Shown here: positions 44,806 to 53,903 of the stretch, piece by piece
How the letters are laid out: each line of letters starts with the position of its first letter
How positions within the stretch are numbered: the stretch's first letter is position 1
From: Cyanobacteria bacterium SIG26
GTDB lineage: Bacteria; Cyanobacteriota; Vampirovibrionia; Gastranaerophilales; Gastranaerophilaceae
Direction of reading: 5' to 3'
NCBI GenBank assembly: GCA_015152555.1
Contig: SUTS01000013.1
Coordinates: 1-64,000, forward strand
Length of the DNA: 64,000 nucleotides
The notes under the pieces: generated by a model
The model's database searches: none
What the model saw: the letters and a program-made list of their open reading frames with translations, nothing else
What the model was told of the DNA's origin: nothing
Position numbers and translations under genes: made by a program

Positions 44806-44824
44806 ACTACTATCCTTACACAAA

Positions 44825-45634
44825 TTAGAAGAAAAATAAAACCGCAAATATCATATCCCAAATTACAATAGCAATAAAGGACCAAACCACGGCTTTTGTA
44901 GTTGCAAGCCCTACACCTTTAGCACCACCTGAGGCATTGTAACCGCAAGTACAACTTATCAAAGCTATTGTTGCGCCGAAAACTATAGCTTTCAACAAGC
45001 AGACACCTAAATCTTTCATAAATAAACCCAACCACACCGAATCAAAATAAGCTCGATATGATAAACCTGCAAACATATCAGATGTAACAGCGCCCAACAA
45101 AACCCCAATTACAGAAGATAAAATGACAATAAACGGCATCATTATGGCTCCTGACAAAACCCTTGGGACAAATAAATATCGAATCGAGTCTACACCCAAT
45201 ACATCTATCGCATCGACTTGTTCTGTAACTCGCATTGTTGCAATTTCTGATGCCAGTGACGAACCTATCATTGAAATTATTGCAAAACCTGACATTATTA
45301 CACCAACTTCTCTCACAATAAGTATCGTCATTAATAACCCAACAAAATTTCCACCGCCTTGTTTTACCATTTCATTTGCAACTTGTGATGCTACAATTAT
45401 TGAGGTCATGCCCACAATAGAAAGAGTTATTGGTAATGAACTCACCCCAAATCTTTCACATTGCATCACCAATTCTTTACAATCTATTTCACCTTTTAAT
45501 ATACACATCAATGTATGAAAACCTATTTGCGCAATTTTCCCTAATGTTTCTAAAAAATCCGCAAATATTACCAAAAAATGTGAAATAACCTTATATGTAG
45601 CTGATTGCTTTAAATATTTTTGTAAAACTGACAT
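44825..45634 (-). CDS. mlaE: MlaE-family ABC permease
   Basis: 269 aa. MlaE/YrbE permease fold with SLPITLSIVGMTSIIVASQVA, REVGVIMSGF, SEIATMRVTEQVDAI (the family EQVDA motif) and five to six membrane spans. It is the inner-membrane part of a lipid transporter, maintaining outer-membrane asymmetry. A near-consensus promoter ends 6 nt before the ATG, so translation probably starts on a leaderless mRNA. Confidence 0.92.
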   Translation of the reverse strand: MSVLQKYLKQSATYKVISHFLVIFADFLETLGKIAQIGFHTLMCILKGEIDCKELVMQCERFGVSSLPITLSIVGMTSIIVASQVANEMVKQGGGNFVGLLMTILIVREVGVIMSGFAIISMIGSSLASEIATMRVTEQVDAIDVLGVDSIRYLFVPRVLSGAIMMPFIVILSSVIGVLLGAVTSDMFAGLSYRAYFDSVWLGLFMKDLGVCLLKAIVFGATIALISCTCGYNASGGAKGVGLATTKAVVWSFIAIVIWDMIFAVLFFF

Positions 45635-45640
45635 AACTGA

Positions 45641-45669
45641 ATTATACTAAAGATGAACTTTATTGTAAA
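45641..45669 (-). promoter_or_regulatory. Promoter for leaderless mlaE mRNA
   Basis: TTTACA (45664-45669 on the minus strand), 17-nt spacer, TATAAT (45641-45646), then TCAGTT and the ATG. The first transcribed base should be the A of the start codon. Confidence 0.65.
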
Positions 45670-45736
45670 TTAAATATATTAAAATTTTTACTCAGTATAA
45701 AGTTTCATAATAAAATATATAAAAAAAGAGGTAAAT

Positions 45737-46540
45737 ATGAAAAATATTATAATAACAGGTTCAACATCAGGTATTGGAAAAGAATTAGTAAAACTTTTTG
45801 CAAAAAATTATAAAGTATATGCAGCGTACAGAAATAAAAACTTAATTGAAGCATTGGAAAATGTAGAATATTTTTATATGGATATGACCAATAAAAAATC
45901 AATTATTGAAGCTGCTAATTTTATAAAATCTAAAACCGATAAAATTGACCTACTTATAAATGTTGCAGGTTGTGTAATAGCAGGGCCTGTTGAAACCATA
46001 AACACAGACAATATACGAGAACAATTTGAAGTAAACACATTTTCACATATAGAATTCACACAGAATTTATTACCAATCATGGAAAACTCTACAATAATCA
46101 ATATAAGTTCAATGGCAAGCTTTGGACAATTCCCGTTTATTAGCCCATATTGCGCATCAAAACGAGCTTTAGATATCTTTTTTAACGCTTTTTCTATTGA
46201 AAACCATAAAAATATCAAAGTTATTTCAATTAAACCAGGGGTAATTGTCACCCCTCTTTGGTCAAAATCAGTTGACAAAAACGCTAACATAATTAACAAC
46301 TGCACAGGTTATGAAAAAGAAATGAATTTTATGAAACAAAATGCTTTAAAAAACCAAGAAAAAGGTCTTAAAGTTGAAAATGTGGCTAATAAAATTTATA
46401 AAATTGCTCACAAGAAAAACCCTAAAACCTCTTACACCATAGGTTTTGATGCAAAAATTGCAGAGTTACTTTCACTTCTACCACAAGACTTACTAAACAA
46501 AATAGTAAAACTAGGATTAAATTATAGAGTAAACCATTAG
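45737..46540 (+). CDS. Short-chain dehydrogenase/reductase
   Basis: 267 aa. Rossmann start IIITGSTSGIGKELV (TGxxxGIG), NVAG, IINISS catalytic Ser and YCASKRA (Tyr/Lys). Classical SDR, with an unusual C-terminal stretch (LSLLPQDLLNKIVKLGL) that may touch a membrane. Substrate unknown. AGAGGT lies 6 nt before the ATG. Single gene between mlaE (divergent) and the TPR gene. Confidence 0.9.
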   Translation: MKNIIITGSTSGIGKELVKLFAKNYKVYAAYRNKNLIEALENVEYFYMDMTNKKSIIEAANFIKSKTDKIDLLINVAGCVIAGPVETINTDNIREQFEVNTFSHIEFTQNLLPIMENSTIINISSMASFGQFPFISPYCASKRALDIFFNAFSIENHKNIKVISIKPGVIVTPLWSKSVDKNANIINNCTGYEKEMNFMKQNALKNQEKGLKVENVANKIYKIAHKKNPKTSYTIGFDAKIAELLSLLPQDLLNKIVKLGLNYRVNH

Positions 46541-46598
46541 GTGTAATTTTGCGTAAATCATATTAAATTCTCTATCTCCGTGGTATAATTACAATATT

Positions 46599-48371
46599 AT
46601 GGAAGATAAAGATTTTGAAAAAATATATAAATTAATTGAAGAAGAACAGTTTGAAACTGCCAAAAAGCTTTTAGATGAAATTTTATTAAAAGATGTGGGC
46701 GATATAGAAGCTCAAAAACTTATGGCTCTTTGCGAGGTTAATTTAGATAACTATGCAGTTGCAAAATACATTTTAGAAGAAATAATAAAATACAAACAAG
46801 ATGATGCACTTTGTTGGTACTATTTGGGATGCTGTTATGATGCCGAAAATAATATAATCGCAGCAAAGCACGCTTATCTTAAAGTTCTGGAGCTAAGACC
46901 CGAATATATTGATGCTTATGCAAGCTTGGCTATTGTTTACATTAAAATGGAAGACTACGAAAATGCCATCAAAACAGGTAAAGAAGCTCTAAAATATACA
47001 GAAGAAGACGAGTATTCCATTTATTATATACTTGGAACTGCCTGTATGGCAGCACAAGATTTCGAACAAAGTGTTCTTTTTATAGAAAAAGCCCTTGCGA
47101 TTGAACCCGAAAATTTCCAACTATATAACAATTTAGGAACTTCATATCTTACAATCGGGAATACAGATAAAGCTTTGGAAGCCTATGAAAAAGCACGTGA
47201 ACTTGATCCGTCAGATTCGTTAACCTACTATAATATTGCGTCAATACTTCAACTTCAAGAAAATCACATTGAGGCTTGTAAATATTTCGAAAAAGCTAAT
47301 TCCTTAGAACCTGAAGAAGATAGTTATATTGTAGCTTGGGCGTTATCTGAGGTTAAAGCTGGGTTATTCGCTTCAGCTATAGAACACTACAAATACCTTG
47401 CCGCAACTTATCCGCAAAAAACCAATTATAAATATAACCTTGCATGTTGCTACCAAGCTGTTGGTAATTACGAAGTGGCTATATCTTTATTAAAACAACT
47501 TATTATGCTTAACCCTAAAGCAGTTAACGTCTTAAAAAAACTGGCAAGTATCTATATAGCAACCGGACAACTTGCTAATGCCAAAGATATTTACGAAAAA
47601 ATTATTAAACAAGGTACTGTAGCAGATGAAATATACTACGAACTGGCACAACTTTGTATCAGAACTGATGATACAGATAAGGCTGAACAAACATTAAAAA
47701 AAGTTTGCGGACTCAATCCGCAGCACGCTCAAGCTCATAAAGATTTAGGCGTAATCTATCTAAACAAACGTTTATTTGATTATGCAAAAGACGAGTTTGA
47801 AAAAGCATACCAAATAGCACCTAACGATGCGACAATTGTAGTTGAATACGCAAATTATTTACATTCAACATCCGATTTTGTTAAGGCTGATGAATTTTAT
47901 GCGAAAGCTCTTGAGCTTGATCCAGATAATGCCAACGCGCTTGCTTTTTCCGCACTTAACAAAACTCATCTAAAACAACTTGATATTGCAAAAGAACAGA
48001 TTAATAAAGTTTTGGAAAAGATTACAATATCTGCGTTTCTATACTACATTGCAGGAAGAATATATCATTTAGACAATGATTTTGAAACCGCAAAACTATA
48101 TTTAATTAAAGCATACGAGCTTGAACAGATACCGGATGTTCAAAATCTTTTGGCTCTTTGTTATATGGAACTTGGAAATTTTGAACAAGCAAAAGTTATT
48201 TTTATTAACATGCTAAAAGAAGTACCGCAAAATATTAACGTCATGCTTAATATCGCAAAATGTTTTGAAAAACTTGGACAAAACGATCAAGCTATTGAAT
48301 ATGCAGAAAAAATTGTTGAAGATTTCGAAGAATGTGAAGAAGCTCACGAAATAATCAGACGATTATCCTAA
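46599..48371 (+). CDS. Tetratricopeptide-repeat protein, about 16 repeats
   Basis: 590 aa, made almost wholly of TPR units (for example AIKTGKEALKYTEEDEYSIYYILG and ALEAYEKARELDPSDSLTYYNIA). No signal peptide, so it should be cytoplasmic. A scaffold for protein complexes; partner unknown. TATAAT at 46584-46589 leaves a leader of only 2-3 nt and there is no Shine-Dalgarno. A terminator follows at 48408. Confidence 0.9.
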   Translation: MEDKDFEKIYKLIEEEQFETAKKLLDEILLKDVGDIEAQKLMALCEVNLDNYAVAKYILEEIIKYKQDDALCWYYLGCCYDAENNIIAAKHAYLKVLELRPEYIDAYASLAIVYIKMEDYENAIKTGKEALKYTEEDEYSIYYILGTACMAAQDFEQSVLFIEKALAIEPENFQLYNNLGTSYLTIGNTDKALEAYEKARELDPSDSLTYYNIASILQLQENHIEACKYFEKANSLEPEEDSYIVAWALSEVKAGLFASAIEHYKYLAATYPQKTNYKYNLACCYQAVGNYEVAISLLKQLIMLNPKAVNVLKKLASIYIATGQLANAKDIYEKIIKQGTVADEIYYELAQLCIRTDDTDKAEQTLKKVCGLNPQHAQAHKDLGVIYLNKRLFDYAKDEFEKAYQIAPNDATIVVEYANYLHSTSDFVKADEFYAKALELDPDNANALAFSALNKTHLKQLDIAKEQINKVLEKITISAFLYYIAGRIYHLDNDFETAKLYLIKAYELEQIPDVQNLLALCYMELGNFEQAKVIFINMLKEVPQNINVMLNIAKCFEKLGQNDQAIEYAEKIVEDFEECEEAHEIIRRLS

Positions 48372-48407
48372 ACAAATCTTCACAAATGCCAAAGCACTCT
48401 AAAAAGC

Positions 48408-48447
48408 ACTTGCCAAGACTATTACAGGAGTTTGCAAGTGTTTTTTA
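48408..48447 (+). terminator. Terminator of the TPR gene
   Basis: Arms CACTTGC (48408-48414) and GCAAGTG (48435-48441), a 20-nt loop, then six T. Confidence 0.65.
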
Positions 48448-48449
48448 AT

Positions 48450-48746
48450 TTTAATTAACAAATTTATTGTAAATTTTTTCACAAAACACAAACCTCGCAA
48501 AATGCTTGTCACATAATGATTTTAAAAATTAGTCCAAAATAATTGTAAAAACTTTGGCATGGAAATTGTTTTTTATTAGCTAAAAAAATTAATTTAGTCT
48601 ATTATAAATATACAAATCGGGAATGAGATTTAGAAAATTAGATATTCCTTACTATTATATACATCTTTTGAACGATTAAGATCTTCGCAAAAGTACGTTA
48701 TCATGATAGTAGATGGAAGAAGTGTATTTTTGGAGGTTAACTTAAA
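48450..48746 (+). other. Long leader region upstream of cobO
   Basis: About 300 nt without an ORF. I see small inverted repeats (GGAAT 48620-48624 with ATTCC near 48644; ATCTT/AAGAT around 48663-48682) and an AT-rich -10-like TATAAA near 48603. There is no cobalamin riboswitch B12-box that I can find. It may be a long 5' UTR or simply spacer. Confidence 0.3.
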
Positions 48747-49280
48747 GTGTTAGAGCATGGTTATATACAAATCTATACAGGAGATGGAAAGGGTAAAACT
48801 ACAGCAAGCTTAGGTTTAGCTATGAGAGCTTTAGGACATAACTGGAAAGTTCTTATTATCCAATTTACAAAAGGTGATGGCGCTACAACTTATGGTGAAA
48901 TCGCTTCATCTTCAAAATTTTCTGAAAACTTAGAAGTCGTACAATTTGGTATGGACAGAGTTTGCTATTCTCATAATGTTTGCTTAGACGATTACAAAGA
49001 AGCTAAAAAAGGTTGGGAATTTGCCAAACAAGCTATCAATTCAGGTAAATATCAGCTCATCATTATGGATGAAATCAATATTTGTACATCTCTTAATATG
49101 ATTAAAGTTAGTGATATTAAAAACACCTTGCTTAATAAGCCTGAAAATCTTGAAATCGTTTTAACAGGACGTTATGCTCACCCTGAATTAGTTGCAATGG
49201 CTCATCTTGTTACTGAAATGAAACCGGTAAAACACTACTTTGATATGGGTGTTATGGCAAGACAGGGCATTGAGTATTAG
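48747..49280 (+). CDS. cobO: Cob(I)yrinic acid a,c-diamide / cobalamin adenosyltransferase (CobO/BtuR)
   Basis: 177 aa. P-loop YTGDGKGKTTASLG at the N-terminus, then IQFTKGDGATTYGE, LIIMDEINI and VLTGRYAHPELV, all of the CobO/BtuR family. It transfers the adenosyl group to corrinoids. The start is GTG with GGAGG 10 nt upstream. It is the only cobalamin gene here, so it may serve salvage. A terminator follows at 49365. Confidence 0.95.
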   Translation: MLEHGYIQIYTGDGKGKTTASLGLAMRALGHNWKVLIIQFTKGDGATTYGEIASSSKFSENLEVVQFGMDRVCYSHNVCLDDYKEAKKGWEFAKQAINSGKYQLIIMDEINICTSLNMIKVSDIKNTLLNKPENLEIVLTGRYAHPELVAMAHLVTEMKPVKHYFDMGVMARQGIEY

Positions 49281-49364
49281 GTTGAAAAAATTCATGAGAG
49301 AAATTCTCGCAAATTAAAGGTTTAGGTTAATGTGAATCCTTTTTTGTTTCAGAAATGAAATAAG

Positions 49365-49390
49365 CGGACAGCTTGCTGTCCGTTTTTTTT
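49365..49390 (+). terminator. Terminator of cobO
   Basis: Arms CGGACAGC and GCTGTCCG with a TT loop and eight T. Confidence 0.9.
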
Positions 49391-49429
49391 AGGGGTAAAT
49401 GTATTGGCAACCATAATATTTGCAGGACT

Positions 49430-49560
49430 AAAGCGTGACAAAATGAGCAGAGGTACGAGCAAAGCGAGAGACGAGCACGCGTCAACGGAAACGTTGAGTT
49501 TTCGTTGCAAGTTGTGAGCGTTGCCGTTTAATGCGAGCGCGTAAAGGGGGTAAGCTGTAT
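49430..49560. other. GC-rich non-coding island
   Basis: A stretch of roughly 130 nt with clearly higher G+C than the surroundings (about half or more by hand count at 49449-49552). It is full of GAGC/GCGAG words and short inverted repeats (CAACG...CGTTG around 49493-49516). An open frame crosses it on the minus strand but lacks a ribosome binding site and looks like a by-product of the composition. Similar in style to 62460-62880. Confidence 0.4.
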
Positions 49561-49581
49561 GAGCAGATGTAAAGATAAATG

Positions 49582-49618
49582 AGAACAAACAACGGGTTTA
49601 AAACCCGTTGTTTGTTCT
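49582..49618. terminator. Long palindromic terminator
   Basis: Arms of 18 nt (49582-49599 and 49601-49618), perfectly complementary around a single A. It ends the 178-aa gene on the minus strand and could also stop plus-strand readthrough from cobO. Confidence 0.85.
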
Positions 49619-49637
49619 TTTCATTATATTTAATTCA

Positions 49638-50174
49638 CTAGAATTTATATTTTTTGATTCTTTCTTGTCCATGCATATACTGTGGGACATCGCCATTGTA
49701 TCTTATAGGTGTAATCGATTCAGTAGCATCATCATAAACTCCATCTTGATCTCTATCAAACCAATTAATAACTCTCACTTGATGCCCTTCATCTATCTGT
49801 TGACTCATACGTTCAAATGTTCCATTACGTTCTTTATCATAAAGTGTAGTACGGAGACCATTTGCACCAGTAAAAGTCCAAACTTGACTTTTTGAGCCAT
49901 CAGGGTTTATTGTAACGACCGTTTGGTATGAGCGCTTACCATTTGGCTCAGAATAATCCCTTGTTATAATTGTTTTAACATCTTCCCCAAATACATCTGC
50001 CCAAAACAAACTGAATGAACTATTTGAAGGTTTTGAAGAACCATTAATGTAATTATTTTCTGTTACCTCACATTTTGTACAATTCTTACGTAATTCCCAC
50101 ATTCCGTTTTTATTTTCAGGTTTTTCTCCATAGAATGAGTAACCATATTTTGTAATACCCGTATAATCTGCCAT
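49638..50174 (-). CDS. 178-aa orphan with a Ca-binding-loop-like segment
   Basis: Starts MADYTGITKYGYSF (ATG 50172-50174) after GGAGATTT; a longer frame upstream is rejected. No signal peptide. A CTKCE pair lies near residue 33, beta-rich WTFTGANGLRTTLYDKERNG follows, and DRDQDGVYDDATE (about 138-150) resembles an EF-hand or dockerin calcium loop. Bacterial type III dockerin-like loops occur in such strand-repeat proteins. Function unknown. Confidence 0.78.
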   Translation of the reverse strand: MADYTGITKYGYSFYGEKPENKNGMWELRKNCTKCEVTENNYINGSSKPSNSSFSLFWADVFGEDVKTIITRDYSEPNGKRSYQTVVTINPDGSKSQVWTFTGANGLRTTLYDKERNGTFERMSQQIDEGHQVRVINWFDRDQDGVYDDATESITPIRYNGDVPQYMHGQERIKKYKF

Positions 50175-50297
50175 AATAAAATCTCCTTTATATTTTTTAT
50201 CTATCCCCGTAAAATATATCCTCGTTGCAACTGTTTGAATATCCCTTACACAGATATAAAAAATATATACAAAGAAAAATTGCCTCACCCCACCACA

Positions 50298-50317
50298 TCA
50301 TATCATATCATATCATA
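50298..50317. repeat. Pentanucleotide repeat (TCATA)x4
   Basis: Four tandem TCATA units in the spacer upstream of the 178-aa gene. Too short to claim phase variation. Confidence 0.6.
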
Positions 50318-50318
50318 T

Positions 50319-50567
50319 AGGGCATTATAACAGGGTTTCAGCCATTTTAAATTCATATTTACATTTTGTTACAATTAGGGTTTTGAGGTTTTTAAAGACA
50401 AATTTGTAAGTTGGGGTTTTTACAGCCATGATTTAACTGCGAATATATTTACCCCTTCCTAAAATTTTCTGTCATTTTGGACTCCGATCCGGAATCTATC
50501 AATGCTAATAAACCTTCTCATATCACTTCGAGGGCTTATCTTTCTATTAGAGGGTGAAACTTTACCA
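50319..50567. other. Spacer downstream of pilC
   Basis: About 250 nt with no credible ORF, terminator or RNA structure. A TTTACATTTTGTTAC segment (50358-50372) belongs to the TTAC-containing words common in this window's spacers. I see nothing else. Confidence 0.3.
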
Positions 50568-51782
50568 CTACATACCCATATAAGATGCGAACAACGGTAA
50601 ATAAAGTGCGGCAGCCAACACAAGTACTATAGACCCGATAACTATTAACATAATCGGTTCAATCATTTTAGTCATAATATCAATGATTGTATCCAATTCT
50701 TTATCAATATAATTTGTAGCTTGCCCCAACATATCACCTAAACGACCTGACTGTTCACCTGTTGCAATCATAAACAAAATCATTTTAGGCATTGTTCTTG
50801 TAGCACGCAACGCAGCAGACAAATGTTGGCCCTGTTGAACCCTCATTGTTGCTTCTTCAACTCTTATTTCTAAAGTATGGTTTGTTAATGTCAAATTAGA
50901 CAAATACAAACATTCCAAAATAGGAACACCTGCATCATAAGCCACTTGCATTACAGCAATAAAGTTTGCAAAATTAGAAAACTGAATTAAATTACTTAAT
51001 ACAGGAATTTTTAAAACATACTCATCTATTTTCCATTTACTAGGTTTCCAACGGAACAAGAAATTAATAAATAAAGAAACTGCAGCAAAACCAAGTGGAA
51101 TTGTATACCAATTTTTTTTCATCCACAGCCCCATATCCATCAAAACTCTTGTAATCCAAGGTAATTGCATCCCCATTGAATCAAACATTTCTTTAAATAC
51201 CGGGAATACAAACACTAACATAACAATTACAATAAATACTGCCAATAAAATAACAAATATCGGATACATCAAGGTTCCAATAACTTTACTTCTGATTGCA
51301 TCTTGCTTATTTAATAACTCTAACAGACGGTCTAAAGTTTTTTCTAATTCCCCGGAATCTTCCCCTGCTCTAACCAAACCAATATAAACCTGTCCAAATT
51401 GCTCCGGATATTTTGCAATTGTCCCTGCAAAAGTCCCACCGTTCATAATCTGACGGCGCAATTCTGTCGCACATTGTCTAATTTTTAATTTAGCTGCATC
51501 ATTTTCAATAAATAGCAAAGATTCAATAATCGGAATACCCGCAGCCGCAAGAATTTGTAGGGTTGATGTAAAATCAATTTGTTCTTTTAACCCCAATTTT
51601 GGCATTTTTGCAGCTTTTGGCTTTTTAATTTCTTTTTTAACACCCTGTTCTTCAACTAAATTAGTCGGCGTAAACCCTAACTCCCTAACAGCAGCACGCG
51701 CCTCTCTAAGATTCTCGGCTTCAACCTTACCTTTTACAAGCTTATTAGAACTATCTATAGCAGTATAATTATATATCGTCAT
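50568..51782 (-). CDS. pilC: Type IV pilus inner-membrane platform protein PilC
   Basis: 404 aa, GspF/PilC family. The N-terminus is YNYTAIDSSNKLVKGKVEAEN. Two cytoplasmic T2SSF domains (about 65-185 and 265-390) each precede membrane helices (around 170-195, 225-245 and 375-400). It anchors the assembly ATPase. It follows pilB by 10 nt in the pilP-pilQ-pilB-pilC transcript. Confidence 0.94.
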   Translation of the reverse strand: MTIYNYTAIDSSNKLVKGKVEAENLREARAAVRELGFTPTNLVEEQGVKKEIKKPKAAKMPKLGLKEQIDFTSTLQILAAAGIPIIESLLFIENDAAKLKIRQCATELRRQIMNGGTFAGTIAKYPEQFGQVYIGLVRAGEDSGELEKTLDRLLELLNKQDAIRSKVIGTLMYPIFVILLAVFIVIVMLVFVFPVFKEMFDSMGMQLPWITRVLMDMGLWMKKNWYTIPLGFAAVSLFINFLFRWKPSKWKIDEYVLKIPVLSNLIQFSNFANFIAVMQVAYDAGVPILECLYLSNLTLTNHTLEIRVEEATMRVQQGQHLSAALRATRTMPKMILFMIATGEQSGRLGDMLGQATNYIDKELDTIIDIMTKMIEPIMLIVIGSIVLVLAAALYLPLFASYMGM

Positions 51783-51792
51783 TTTAAGCTAC

Positions 51793-53850
51793 CTACTCAC
51801 CAGCCATACCAAGAACACGTACAAACTCATCAATTGTCGTATAACCTTTCATAATATGACCCAAACAAGACCTGTGTAACGTTGTCATACCATTTGCAAC
51901 TGCACTTTCTTCAATTTCCAAATCATGAGCACCTTGAGCAATAAGTTTTTTAATTTCTTTTGTAATTTGCATAATTTCATACACACCCAATCGCCCTTTA
52001 TATCCTTGGAACCCACATTTGTTACAACCTTTGGCTCTATAAACCGGAGTTTTAATTATTCGCTCAATTTCATCAGGATCAGTTGTAACCATTCTTGCTT
52101 CTTCTTTTGTCGGGTAATATTCTTCTTTACAATCATCACACAATCTTCTTACCAAACGTTGAGCAATTACACCGGATAAAGTTGAAGACACAAGATAATC
52201 TTTTGCACCCATTTCAATCAAACGAGTAACAGTTGCTGCAGCGGAATTGGTGTGAACTGTACTTAATACCAAGTGACCTGTTAATGCTGCTGAAATCGCG
52301 ATTTCCAAAGTTTCATAGTCACGAATCTCACCGACAAGAATAATATCAGGGTCTTGACGCAAAATCGCACGCATACAAGATGCAAATGTGATACCGGCTT
52401 TTGCATTAATTTGGGATTGGTTAATTCCTTCCAACCTAATTTCTATCGGGTCCTCAATTGTTGTAATATTTACGGATTCATCGTTCAAGCTTTTCAAAAC
52501 CGAATAAAGTGTTGTAGTTTTACCGGAACCAGTAGGACCTGATGTCAAAATAATACCATTTGGACAAGAAACCATTTGCTTAACTTTTTGAATATCTAAA
52601 TCATTCGCACCAACAAGTCTGATTTCTTTATCATTAGCAGACAAAGATACCGCAGGTGCAAGAATACGGATACAAACCTTTTCTTTACCGGCAACAGGAA
52701 GTGTATTAATACGGAAATCGTAAGAACACTCTTTATACGCAATAGAAAACGTACCATCTTGAGGACGTCTTTGTTCTGCGATATTCATCCTTGACATAAC
52801 TTTAAAACGCGCAATAATTGAAGTTTCAACTTTTGCAGGAACATCCAAAACTTTTTGCAACATACCATCTTTTCTATAACGCACAATATAGCCGTTAAGT
52901 CGCGGTTCAATGTGAATATCTGAAACCTTATTATCAATCGCGTTAGTAATAATTTGGTTAACAAACTTCGCAACAGAACCGGTTGAATCTTGTAATTCCG
53001 CATCAACCTGTTCCCAAAGGGTTGCTTCTTCTGCTGCATCTAGAGTTTCAGTTTTAATTTGTTCAATGATTTCATCAGTTTGTTTTTTCTGAGCTGAGAA
53101 AAAAGTATTTAATGAAGTTTGAAACTCATAATGAGTCATCAATATTTGTTTAGGACTTAAACCTGTTAAATAGATGATCTCTTTTAAGACATCCATTTTT
53201 ATAGGTTTAACAACACCTAATACCAATGTTTTTCCATCCGAAGAAATTGGAATAACCGAATTTGCTCTGATAAAATCTTCAGGTAAAATATTAACAAACT
53301 TACCTTGTTCAGATAATTGGTCCGCACTAACCATTTCAAAACCGGTTTGTTCATGCAACACTTCTTTTAATTGCTCAAGAGTAACCAAGCCCATTGAGTG
53401 TAATTGAGAACCGATTGGAGTTCCACTACGTTTCGCCGCAGCCAAAGCTTTCATCAAATCAACTTCAGAAACGATTTTCTTTTCTAAAAGAATCTCTCCT
53501 AACCTGCCAGCGTGTTTTTTAATTACCTCAACCATTTGTTTATTTTCAGATCCGGCATCTTTTGGTGCCCCAACAGGGGTTTTAGCCATTTTTGCATCTG
53601 GGAACAATGATATTAAAAGTTCTCCCAGATCATCTTCACCAACAAGCATAAATTTAATTGAGTGAGAATATTCTTTCTTTAAAATATTATTAATTTCATC
53701 TTTATTAGAGTTTTTAGAAACAGCAACAAAAAGAAAATTATCTTTAACACTTATAGGTACAAAATGATACTGCCCCATTAAATCCTTGTCAATTCTGGCA
53801 AGAACTTTTTGGTCTATACTATTTTTTAATCTTAATATTAATGCATTCAT
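51793..53850 (-). CDS. pilB: Type IV pilus assembly ATPase PilB (GspE family) with MshEN-like N-terminus
   Basis: 685 aa. C-terminal secretion ATPase: Walker A TSGPTGSGKTTTLYS, Asp box ITTIEDPIEIRL, Walker B DPDIILVGEIRD and a His box (LVLSTVHTNSAA). A CDDC...CNKC four-Cys zinc motif near 590-640 is intact. The middle of the N-terminal half (about 115-170: GRLGEILLEKKIVSEVDLMKAL and IGSQLHSMGLVTLEQLKEVL) has the two-unit RLGxxL pattern of MshEN, a c-di-GMP-binding domain. It drives pilus extension or pseudopilus assembly. No PilT gene is in the window. Confidence 0.95.
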   Translation of the reverse strand: MNALILRLKNSIDQKVLARIDKDLMGQYHFVPISVKDNFLFVAVSKNSNKDEINNILKKEYSHSIKFMLVGEDDLGELLISLFPDAKMAKTPVGAPKDAGSENKQMVEVIKKHAGRLGEILLEKKIVSEVDLMKALAAAKRSGTPIGSQLHSMGLVTLEQLKEVLHEQTGFEMVSADQLSEQGKFVNILPEDFIRANSVIPISSDGKTLVLGVVKPIKMDVLKEIIYLTGLSPKQILMTHYEFQTSLNTFFSAQKKQTDEIIEQIKTETLDAAEEATLWEQVDAELQDSTGSVAKFVNQIITNAIDNKVSDIHIEPRLNGYIVRYRKDGMLQKVLDVPAKVETSIIARFKVMSRMNIAEQRRPQDGTFSIAYKECSYDFRINTLPVAGKEKVCIRILAPAVSLSANDKEIRLVGANDLDIQKVKQMVSCPNGIILTSGPTGSGKTTTLYSVLKSLNDESVNITTIEDPIEIRLEGINQSQINAKAGITFASCMRAILRQDPDIILVGEIRDYETLEIAISAALTGHLVLSTVHTNSAAATVTRLIEMGAKDYLVSSTLSGVIAQRLVRRLCDDCKEEYYPTKEEARMVTTDPDEIERIIKTPVYRAKGCNKCGFQGYKGRLGVYEIMQITKEIKKLIAQGAHDLEIEESAVANGMTTLHRSCLGHIMKGYTTIDEFVRVLGMAGE

Positions 53851-53903
53851 TTATATTGTTTACTTTTCTTCGCTCTCTATTTTATAACGTTATGTTTTTG
53901 AGA

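Noticed and set aside
48450-48746. Cobalamin riboswitch upstream of cobO
   Set aside because: No B12-box-like sequence or multi-helix layout could be found; only short weak hairpins.
49349-49588. 79-codon minus-strand ORF
   Set aside because: It spans the cobO terminator and the GC-rich island, and lacks a ribosome binding site.
50298-50317. (TCATA)x4 as a phase-variation switch
   Set aside because: Only four units, not inside a coding frame, and not placed between a -35 and a -10 box.
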